A stretch of 34,332 bases of DNA, taken from assembly GCF_937863595.1 (NCBI RefSeq), contig NZ_CALMGQ010000049.1, forward strand, positions 1 through 34,332. Reading direction: 5' to 3'. Below, piece after piece: positions 6,980 through 14,726 of this stretch. The position numbers were made by a program, and so were the translations under genes. The notes below the pieces were generated by a model. It was not told the origin of the DNA and did no database searches. It saw nothing but the letters and a program-made list of their open reading frames with translations. The first letter of the stretch is position 1. Every line of letters starts with the position of its first letter. This DNA is from an uncultured Cytophaga sp. Its GTDB lineage: Bacteria > Bacteroidota > Bacteroidia > Cytophagales > Cytophagaceae.

Positions 6980-9900
6980 ATGAATTGGAAAAACCTACGC
7001 TCAATTTTAGCAGTACTTATTTTAATTATTTACTCAAATCAAAATGTATCCGCTCAACTTAATTTAGAATCAACTGAAGTGCAATGGGCTACTATTGACT
7101 TTATTTCAATTAAAAAAGCGGTACTAGCTGAAGCTACATATACAAATCAAGAAAAAGAATTGTATATGATTTTTTTAGAGAAAAAATTAATTGAAGCTCA
7201 ATTCAACTTTTTTAATGTACCGTCAAAAGATTCCATTGATTTTAATGTTCAAAATTATTCACAGAACTTAGTAGCAGCAATTGTTTCAAATAATAATTCT
7301 TTTGACATTTTCAAAAAGGAATATGCTGCTCAACAAAATACTTTTTCAACTCTTTCATATAATGGACCGTGTGAAAATATTGATTTTGAATCGGGAACAA
7401 CAGATGGATGGCAAGGGCTTACTGCTAAGGCATGTGAAAATGTTACACCTTGTAACATTACAAATGGATTTAGTACAACGCAACATGAGATTATGACAAC
7501 AGCAATGGTTGATCCCTACATACCTACACTTCCTGTTGTTGCACCAGGCGGTAATTATTCCTTACGTTTAGAAAACTATGTAAATGGAGGAAACGCAACC
7601 ATCGTAAGGCAAACCTTTTTGGTAACCCCAACAAATAATATTTTTACTTATCAATATGCAGCAGTACTTGAAGATCCAGGTGATCACCGAGATTTAGAAA
7701 GACCCTATTTTAAAGTACGCATGTATGCAGCAAATGGAAGTGAAATTAACTGTGCAACATATACTGCAATAGCAAAGCCTCCTATACGAAATTTTGTTTA
7801 CGCAAAAGTTGCCAATCCAAAATACAATCCAGCAAATCCACGTGCAAACGGTCAATTTTTGGATTTATATTATAGAAATTGGACAACCATAACAATTCCT
7901 TTATTGGGATATGAAGGACAAAATGTTACTGTAGAGTTTATTGCTTCTGATTGTTCCAGAGGTGGTCATTTAGGATATGCATACATTGACGCCAGTTGTT
8001 CTTTCTTAGATACAAGTATCCCACCGACAATTTGTGGTGGGGAAAACGTAACACTTTATGGCCCACAAAATTTTGCTTCCTACTTATGGAGTGGTCCAGG
8101 TATTGTAGGATCGAAAACTTCTCAAAATGCTATTGCAAATAAGTCGGGAGTTTACAAACTAAAATTAACGCCATTGGCTGATAATCCATGTCCAGTAACT
8201 GTACAAACAATTGTTCCTGAAAGATGTGTACCAGTTCCCATTTCAGATGCAATGTGTGAGACAATAAAAGGAAGTGGTAAAAAGAATAACATAGATTTAA
8301 CATCCTACAATACAGCAATTACAGCATATAGTAATATAGCCTCAGTTACAGAATGGCATTCCGCAAAGCCCGCCACTGTATCAAACCTAGTTTCAAATCC
8401 ACAAAATGTTGTGGTTACTAATGGAGATAAATATTATGCAATCATTAAATATGCTACCGTTGGTAGCGACACGGCACAATTAAATTTTATTATACACAGC
8501 ACTCCCAATATAATATTTGCAGATATTAATCCCATGTGCAAAAGTACGAACGTAGTACAAATTTCTAGCTTTAGTCCAACGGGTGGTACATTTTCTGGTA
8601 TGAATATTACACCATCAGGAATTTTCTCTCCAATAACAGATGGAATAAACAAAATTAAATATCTGTATACAAACAGCAATGGTTGTACAGATTCTATAAA
8701 TAAAACGATTGAGGTAAATCTTCCGGTTACTTTAACAATTGAAAATCCTCAAAACATATGTGCTAATGCAACTTCCATTGACCTTATTGCGACAGCGACA
8801 AATCAAACAACAGTAACATGGAGTGGTGGTACTGGTATTTTTGCGGATAACCAAAGCTTAGTAACACGTTATACTCCATCAACAACTGAATTAAATTCGA
8901 GCAGCATAGCACTATCCTTAAAAGTAAATGGGACAAGTCCATGTCCTTTCATTTCCAAAGATATTATCATTAATATCATTCCATTAGCGATTGTAAATGC
9001 AGGTCCAGACCAAGATATATGTTTGCCGATTAAGTCTCCAGTTATATTAATTGGTAGTAGTATTCATGCAAATGCAAACAACTGGACAGGTGCATCTGAA
9101 AACTTTTCAAATGCGAATGCATTACTTACGTCCTACAATCCAACATCTGATGATATCAAAGCCGGTTCAGTATTGTTAATTCTTACATCAACTGCGCAAT
9201 CACCTTGCCCTATAATCAAAGATACTATTGAAATTCGTTTCAATAAACCTCCCATTGCAGATGCCGGTCCAGACAAGGTGGTATGTAACGGAGCTTCCGT
9301 TTCATTACAAACGGAACTAAGTGCTCAATTAATCTACACATGGGAAAGTATAAATCATTTTCCGATATCTTCCACAAATCAAGCAACAATCCTTGCTACT
9401 AAAGACAGCATTATTGTATTGAAATTAAAAGATCAATTCGGCTGCATTGGATTAGATACCATGTCAATCGATGCATTCAATCCGCCTGTCTATACTTTAG
9501 GAGGTCCATATTGCATAAGTAATTCATTAATCTTAAATGCCCAACCAATACTTGGTGATGTTCTTTTAAATAATCCAATTTGGTATAAAAATAATGTGGA
9601 ATTAATTGGAGAAAATAAATCTACCCTAACAGTAACAAAAGAAGGCAAGTATACGATCTCTTACAAACAAGGTGAGTGTGAAACATCCGCTAATACAGAT
9701 GTGTATGCCAATCCTGTTCTTATTTCACCAGACAAACTTACAGACTGCGAACAAAAAACTACGGTTTTAACAACAAGTACGATACCGTCGGCTACGTATG
9801 TATGGACAAAAAATGGACAAATTGCCGGTAGTAATTCATATACAATCTCAACAGATGTTACGAGAGGAATTAGTAAATATATTGTCTCTGTTGTTGATCA

Positions 9901-10693
9901 ACATTCATGTATAGCAAAAGATAGTATTTTGGTTGAAGGTATACCAAATCCAATCGTACAATTAAAAGATACAAGTGTTTGTGCAGGCAATTCGGTTATA
10001 TTAAATGGAACTCCTTTAAATATTGCTGCGTTTTCAAATTACCCTCTTACATACAAATGGTATTACAACAACACTGAAATAACAAAAAACAATGCGAATA
10101 CAATTGAAGTAAAAAATAGTGGAAATTATTCCGTAGTCACTTCTGCATATCTATGCGCAAGTAAAACATCTATGAATCTAACCACGATTCAATTACCTAA
10201 GCTTAATTTACAAAGTCCCCGCAGGATTTGTCCTGAATCAGAAAAGGAAATAATATTAGATGCAGGATTGCAATCCTTTTATATATGGCAGCCTACAGGC
10301 GAAACAAAAAGAGAAATTGCTGTAAATGCAGGAGGTATTTATACGGTACAAGTATATAACGATTTTAATTGCACCACTACTGGATCAATAGAAGTTAAAG
10401 AAATTTGTCCACCTCGATTATTTGTTGGCACTGCATTTAGTCCTAATAAAGATGGTATAAATGATCTATTTAATGTGTATGGAGCACATATTGGAGCATA
10501 TAAATTATTGATTTATAATCGTTGGGGAGAAATAATATTTGAAAGTTTAGATAAAGATCACTTTTGGGATGGTGTTTATAAGGGCGAGATGATGCCTATT
10601 GGGGTTTATCCTTGGACAATAATTTACGAAGGCGATAGCCAAGAGTATCTTGGCCCATATAAACTAGAAGGAAGTGTTACTATTGTAAAATAG
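6980..10693 (+). CDS. Large T9SS surface protein with PKD/Ig-like repeats and gliding-motility-type C-terminal domain
   Basis: 1237-residue secreted protein. It begins with a signal peptide (1-26, ending VSAQ). A helical stretch (30-125) is followed by a jelly-roll-like segment opening CENIDFESGTTDGW (131 to about 343), then a series of beta-rich PKD/Ig-like modules with paired cysteines and recurring phrases such as NAGPDQDIC and ADAGPDKVVCNGASV. Residues 1145-1237 are a gliding motility-associated (CHU_C, type B) sorting domain: AFSPNKDGINDLFNVYG, LLIYNRWGEIIFES, FWDGVYKGEMMPIGVYPW. Such domains direct export through the type IX secretion system. Type B cargo usually needs a PorP/SprF-like partner, and one begins 46 bases downstream. 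An adhesin or surface-scaffold role is likely, but no catalytic domain or ligand can be named. Confidence 0.88.
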   Translation: MNWKNLRSILAVLILIIYSNQNVSAQLNLESTEVQWATIDFISIKKAVLAEATYTNQEKELYMIFLEKKLIEAQFNFFNVPSKDSIDFNVQNYSQNLVAAIVSNNNSFDIFKKEYAAQQNTFSTLSYNGPCENIDFESGTTDGWQGLTAKACENVTPCNITNGFSTTQHEIMTTAMVDPYIPTLPVVAPGGNYSLRLENYVNGGNATIVRQTFLVTPTNNIFTYQYAAVLEDPGDHRDLERPYFKVRMYAANGSEINCATYTAIAKPPIRNFVYAKVANPKYNPANPRANGQFLDLYYRNWTTITIPLLGYEGQNVTVEFIASDCSRGGHLGYAYIDASCSFLDTSIPPTICGGENVTLYGPQNFASYLWSGPGIVGSKTSQNAIANKSGVYKLKLTPLADNPCPVTVQTIVPERCVPVPISDAMCETIKGSGKKNNIDLTSYNTAITAYSNIASVTEWHSAKPATVSNLVSNPQNVVVTNGDKYYAIIKYATVGSDTAQLNFIIHSTPNIIFADINPMCKSTNVVQISSFSPTGGTFSGMNITPSGIFSPITDGINKIKYLYTNSNGCTDSINKTIEVNLPVTLTIENPQNICANATSIDLIATATNQTTVTWSGGTGIFADNQSLVTRYTPSTTELNSSSIALSLKVNGTSPCPFISKDIIINIIPLAIVNAGPDQDICLPIKSPVILIGSSIHANANNWTGASENFSNANALLTSYNPTSDDIKAGSVLLILTSTAQSPCPIIKDTIEIRFNKPPIADAGPDKVVCNGASVSLQTELSAQLIYTWESINHFPISSTNQATILATKDSIIVLKLKDQFGCIGLDTMSIDAFNPPVYTLGGPYCISNSLILNAQPILGDVLLNNPIWYKNNVELIGENKSTLTVTKEGKYTISYKQGECETSANTDVYANPVLISPDKLTDCEQKTTVLTTSTIPSATYVWTKNGQIAGSNSYTISTDVTRGISKYIVSVVDQHSCIAKDSILVEGIPNPIVQLKDTSVCAGNSVILNGTPLNIAAFSNYPLTYKWYYNNTEITKNNANTIEVKNSGNYSVVTSAYLCASKTSMNLTTIQLPKLNLQSPRRICPESEKEIILDAGLQSFYIWQPTGETKREIAVNAGGIYTVQVYNDFNCTTTGSIEVKEICPPRLFVGTAFSPNKDGINDLFNVYGAHIGAYKLLIYNRWGEIIFESLDKDHFWDGVYKGEMMPIGVYPWTIIYEGDSQEYLGPYKLEGSVTIVK

Positions 10694-10739
10694 AATTGTA
10701 TTCTATTTTATCTATAATTAAAAGATATACATACAAAAT

Positions 10740-11765
10740 ATGTCTACTGTAAAAAAAATAATATTAGTAATAATTTGTTTCATTTATGTTAGTTCAGAGT
10801 TAATAGCTCAAGACATTCAATTTTCACAATTTTATGCGAATGTTTTGTATTTAAATCCTGCATTTGCAGGAAGCAGTCACCGTACCCGAGTTATTGGCCA
10901 TCAACGCTTGCAATGGCCAGGCTTGGATGCAAAATATATTACATCAAGTTTTTCAATTGATCATTATTTCAATAAAGCCAATAGCGGAATTGGTCTTATG
11001 GTCATGAAAGACATACAGGGTAGTAATATTATTAGCTCGAATGAAATAACCTTACAATATTCCTATGAATTAATCCTTACGTCGAAATTAGCATTCAGGG
11101 CTGGTGCACAAGGAACCTACGCATCCAGATTTGTAAATTATTCCAATTTAAAGTTTCCAGATCAATATACTGTAAATGGTTCTACAGGCCAATCAAGCCA
11201 AGAACCCTTTGGAAATTCTAAAGTAAATTATTTTGATGTATCCTTAGGAGGTATTCTATACTCAAACCAATTCTGGGCAAGTTTATCCGTATATCATTTG
11301 AATACTCCCAATCAATCCTTTTATGGTGATGTAAGTAGTTTACCAATCAAAACAACGTTTTCCGGTGGTTATAAATTCTATCTATCTACAAGAGGAGATT
11401 TGTCAAAAAACCTAGATGATGAAATCTCAGTAACACCAACCTTTAATTATAAAGCACAAGGTAAATCAGATCAATTTGATTTTGGACTTTATGGGATGTA
11501 TCATCATTTAATGGTGGGGATGTGGTATAGAGGTATTCCAATAAAACATTATAGTAAAGGTTTACAAAACAATGAATCCGTAGTTAGTTTAATTGGTTTT
11601 AAAATAAAATCTCTAAGATTGAGTTATAGTTATGATTTTACTGTTTCAAAATTAAATATTGGTAGGACAGGGGGGAGTCACGAAATTAATATTACATACG
11701 TATTTAATAGACCAACTAAAAGGACGAAACCAACGAAGAAAATTCCTTGTCCAGATTTTAAATAA
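10740..11765 (+). CDS. PorP/SprF family type IX secretion-associated outer-membrane protein
   Basis: 341 residues with a signal peptide (1 to about 23, ending LIAQ) followed directly by DIQFSQFYANVLYLNPAFAGS, the opening signature of the PorP/SprF family. The rest is rich in alternating aromatic beta strands (SIDHYF, YSYELIL, FDVSLGG, LSYSYDFTVSKL) expected of a barrel, and ends with a basic tail and cysteine. Family members are needed for secretion or surface attachment of a partner cargo protein with a type B C-terminal domain, which is encoded just upstream with a 46-base spacer. The two genes are very probably one functional pair. Confidence 0.9.
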   Translation: MSTVKKIILVIICFIYVSSELIAQDIQFSQFYANVLYLNPAFAGSSHRTRVIGHQRLQWPGLDAKYITSSFSIDHYFNKANSGIGLMVMKDIQGSNIISSNEITLQYSYELILTSKLAFRAGAQGTYASRFVNYSNLKFPDQYTVNGSTGQSSQEPFGNSKVNYFDVSLGGILYSNQFWASLSVYHLNTPNQSFYGDVSSLPIKTTFSGGYKFYLSTRGDLSKNLDDEISVTPTFNYKAQGKSDQFDFGLYGMYHHLMVGMWYRGIPIKHYSKGLQNNESVVSLIGFKIKSLRLSYSYDFTVSKLNIGRTGGSHEINITYVFNRPTKRTKPTKKIPCPDFK

Positions 11766-11790
11766 TTAGCTATTTTTCTATATCTTTTGC

Positions 11791-11798
11791 TACATTTG
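11791..11798 (+). promoter_or_regulatory. Candidate promoter for the DUF922 gene, TACATTTG
   Basis: An exact TAnnTTTG match 26 bases before the DUF922 start, in the 58-base gap after the PorP/SprF gene. No TTG at the expected -33 distance, so this is a moderate candidate only. Confidence 0.4.
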
Positions 11799-11823
11799 GT
11801 TTAGTTACAGCAACTTTATACTT

Positions 11824-12342
11824 ATGTCGGTAGTAATTCAAATAATCGTATCCCTATTTTTATTTTCCATTATATCATCAGACTCCAATTCGTTTGGATG
11901 GACAACAGAACGTAAATTAACATGGTCTGATTTTAAAGGAAAACCAGACAAATCAAACCCAGCAGCAGCATTAACGTATACGGATATAAAAATGAATGCT
12001 TCTTTAAATAATGATGTAATAAGTATTTTAGTCGAAAATCTATTTAATCAAAACCTTTCGTGGTCAAAAAATAAAAATTCAGCGTCTTTATTGGCACATG
12101 AACAACTGCATTTCGATATAACTGAAATTTATACACGAAAAATACGATTAAAGATGAATGAAATAGCCTCTGCAAAAACGATACAAAATGGCACGTTAAA
12201 TAAAGAATCATCTAAATTATTAAAAGAATGGAAACAATTTCAGAATAAATACGATGAAGAAACAAATCATGGAATATTAACGGATAAACAAAAAGAATGG
12301 CAATTAAAAGTTCAAAGCTTATTGAAAGAAATTAAGGATTAA
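11824..12342 (+). CDS. DUF922-like protein with HExxH metalloprotease motif
   Basis: 172 residues. A hydrophobic N-terminus (about 1-19) acts as a signal peptide or anchor. Next comes KLTWSDFKGKP, with AAALTYTDIKM after it, the opening of DUF922-type proteins, and then LLAHEQLHFDITEIYTRK, in which His92-Glu93-x-x-His96 is a zinc-peptidase HExxH motif. The C-terminal half is helical and charged. DUF922 members are predicted zinc-dependent proteases; activity and substrate are unproven. It follows the T9SS cargo/PorP pair and precedes a sensor kinase by 23 bases, so it is probably extracytoplasmic. A role in processing surface proteins would be inference only. Confidence 0.75.
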   Translation: MSVVIQIIVSLFLFSIISSDSNSFGWTTERKLTWSDFKGKPDKSNPAAALTYTDIKMNASLNNDVISILVENLFNQNLSWSKNKNSASLLAHEQLHFDITEIYTRKIRLKMNEIASAKTIQNGTLNKESSKLLKEWKQFQNKYDEETNHGILTDKQKEWQLKVQSLLKEIKD

Positions 12343-12365
12343 ATCTTTGAAATTAATATTAACAG

Positions 12366-14276
12366 ATGAGACAAATAGTTAGAATTTTTATATTTATTTT
12401 TTATTCATTTCTAAATTTATTAGTTGCAACTCTCTGTTCCGAAGCTAGAGGACCTATTGTATTAGACAATTCAAAAGCTATCAAAATGTTGGATAGTAGT
12501 AATAGTTACTCCTTAAATCCGACAACAAACGATCAAACACATTTAAAAACACGCAACTTTAATAATACCAACCATAAAAAATCATATTGGTATACATTTA
12601 ACGTCTCCAATCCTACCAATACATCCATTGATTATTTCTTAGTTTCCTATAACTACTCCATTGATGAAATAGATCTAATAAAAGTAAATAAAGACAAAGA
12701 AGACATTCAACTGTTTAGGGATACAACCAATATTTACCACAGAAATATTATTCATAAACAACCTGTTTTCAAAATACATTTAGAACCTTATGAAACGGCA
12801 ACGTATAAGCTGCGATTAAAAAACGAATCTTCGTATTATTTTGAGTTTGCGTTTTATTCTCCAGAAAAATTCGCTTCTTCTTTCTTTTTTGAATACTTAA
12901 TATTTGGAGTATTTTATGGTTTTATGCTATATGTATTCATTTATAATTTATTTTATTATTCGCTTTTTAAAGAAAAAGTCATTCTGTTTTATTGCTTGTT
13001 CATACTTTCTCAAGTTATTAATATGTTGTTTAGAGATGGTACGGGATTGTTTCTTTTACCAGATTATTCAGCCTATACAGAAATAATAAAAAACATTGCT
13101 CGGTGCACAATGGGAGTATTCTTAATGTTATTTACATACTCTTATTTCAAATCCATTATACCAAGAGCTGCATACAAATGGTTTATACTAATAATCATTG
13201 CACGTATTATTTATACCATAATCATGCAAAAAGAAACCACCTTATTTACATTTCATTTTGAATTATTTACGTTCCTTTTTTGTACGTTTTGGTCTATCTA
13301 TTCGTATAAAAAAGAAAATTCGGATTCCAAATTTATGATTATTGGGATAATTATATTAACATCTTGTTATTTGTTATTTTACCTTTCAGTAGTAGTTTCA
13401 AGCACTTTAAGCGCAGTAGGTTTTTTTGGATTGTATTATGGCATCGCTTTGGAAAGTATTTTTATGACATTAGCAATTGGGGAGCGTATTAAAAGAATTA
13501 AAATAGAACACTCATTAACATTACAGTTGAATACTGATTTAGAACTACAAGTAAAAAATAGAACTTTATTGATTCAAGAAAAGAATAACCAGCTTGAAGA
13601 CAAATCTGAAGAATTGAATTTGTTTTTATACAGTGCTTCTCATGATTTAAAAGGCCCGCTTAAAACCATAGAAGGTCTTTGTAATATTGGATTATATGAA
13701 AAAGATTCAGACATAGAAGAAGGTAAAGAATTATTCAAATTAATAAAAAAGAAACTTTTAAATTTAGAATCTAATATTGCAGATTTAAATACATACACTA
13801 AAATTCAAGATACTTCAACCGAGGTAACTGAAATAAATTTTGACACGTTACACAATGCGATACTAGAACGTTTTGTTGAAAACAATAATTATAATAATAG
13901 TACAATTCAATTTAAAAATGAATTACAAAAACCATTTATTTCAGATAGTTTTGCCGTTAAATCAATCTATCAAAATATTTTTGAAAATGCTCTAAAGTAT
14001 AGTAGTACTGAAAGAGATCTGATATTAAATATCACCATTGAAGATTTAACTAGCCATATAAAAATCAATTTCAAGGACAATGGAGTAGGTATTCCAGAAG
14101 ATGTTCAACCTAAAATATTTAATATGTTTTATAGGGGAAATATAAATTCAAAAAATGATACGGGCTTAGGCTTATATATTGTAAAGAAAGCCTTAACTAA
14201 AATTGGAGGTACGATAACCGTAGCAAGTAAAGAAAACATAGGCACAACCTTCGAAATTATACTTCCAAGAAAATAA
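12366..14276 (+). CDS. 7TMR-DISM sensor histidine kinase
   Basis: 636-residue membrane kinase. A signal peptide (1 to about 27) precedes an extracytoplasmic 7TMR-DISM beta-sandwich (about 30-165), then seven membrane segments (about 173-372) and a coiled-coil linker (about 378-418: NRTLLIQEKNNQLEDKSEEL). The kinase follows: H-box SASHDLKGPLKT with the phospho-acceptor His426, N-box NIFENALKYSS, G1 DNGVGIPED and G2 DTGLGLYIVKKA. It senses an unknown, possibly carbohydrate, ligand outside the cell. No response regulator is adjacent, so the partner is orphan. The gene follows the DUF922 gene by 23 bases, and its stop abuts the stop of the convergent lipoprotein gene. Compare the receptor at 28657-30576, which has the same sensor layout and linker but a different output. 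Confidence 0.92.
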   Translation: MRQIVRIFIFIFYSFLNLLVATLCSEARGPIVLDNSKAIKMLDSSNSYSLNPTTNDQTHLKTRNFNNTNHKKSYWYTFNVSNPTNTSIDYFLVSYNYSIDEIDLIKVNKDKEDIQLFRDTTNIYHRNIIHKQPVFKIHLEPYETATYKLRLKNESSYYFEFAFYSPEKFASSFFFEYLIFGVFYGFMLYVFIYNLFYYSLFKEKVILFYCLFILSQVINMLFRDGTGLFLLPDYSAYTEIIKNIARCTMGVFLMLFTYSYFKSIIPRAAYKWFILIIIARIIYTIIMQKETTLFTFHFELFTFLFCTFWSIYSYKKENSDSKFMIIGIIILTSCYLLFYLSVVVSSTLSAVGFFGLYYGIALESIFMTLAIGERIKRIKIEHSLTLQLNTDLELQVKNRTLLIQEKNNQLEDKSEELNLFLYSASHDLKGPLKTIEGLCNIGLYEKDSDIEEGKELFKLIKKKLLNLESNIADLNTYTKIQDTSTEVTEINFDTLHNAILERFVENNNYNNSTIQFKNELQKPFISDSFAVKSIYQNIFENALKYSSTERDLILNITIEDLTSHIKINFKDNGVGIPEDVQPKIFNMFYRGNINSKNDTGLGLYIVKKALTKIGGTITVASKENIGTTFEIILPRK

Positions 14277-14663
14277 CTACAGATTAATTTCTTCCAAATA
14301 AATCAATCGTGCAGTTCCCAATGATTCAAATTCAATTGTTAAACAAGTGGTTTTATTAGAATTTCCATCACACTGGCTTCCCGGAGCTAAATAATAATAA
14401 AATATTTTTTTCCCTCTTGTACTATACGAAACGCGATTTGCCTTACCTAGACTTCTAAAGAAAAATGAATCAGTTTCGCCAAGTAGTTCATCTTTATGCG
14501 TTTTTAAAACAGGAATTAAGGACGACCTATAAACATCACATCCTTTATAATCTAATTTCCATTTACTTGTTTCAATCCATTTAATATTATTACTGTTACA
14601 GCTTGTACAGAATAAAACAATGGACAATATGATTAGCGCACAAAAGTTCTTAGTTTTCCACAT
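14277..14663 (-). CDS. Small hypothetical lipoprotein
   Basis: 128 residues, not recognised. The N-terminus MWKTKNFCALIILSIVLFCTSC looks like a lipoprotein signal with the lipidated Cys at 22; the -3 residue is Cys rather than Leu, so the lipobox is imperfect. The mature part is compact, with a WKLDYKGCDVYR segment and a few cysteines (CDVY, QCDGNSNKTTC) that might form a disulfide. It is convergent with the kinase gene with no gap between stops, and divergent from parC across 63 bases. No function is offered. Confidence 0.6.
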   Translation of the reverse strand: MWKTKNFCALIILSIVLFCTSCNSNNIKWIETSKWKLDYKGCDVYRSSLIPVLKTHKDELLGETDSFFFRSLGKANRVSYSTRGKKIFYYYLAPGSQCDGNSNKTTCLTIEFESLGTARLIYLEEINL

Positions 14664-14726
14664 GAGATAGATAGAAACGGTATATTTCAGTAAATTTAGT
14701 ATTCGATTTAAGGTTTTCCCAAAGAA

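Noticed and set aside
8130..8679. Minus-strand open frames inside the large T9SS cargo gene, and similar frames inside thrS, mgtE and others
   Set aside because: They lie wholly within well-supported genes, have no family features and no promoter, and read as shadows of the coding strand.
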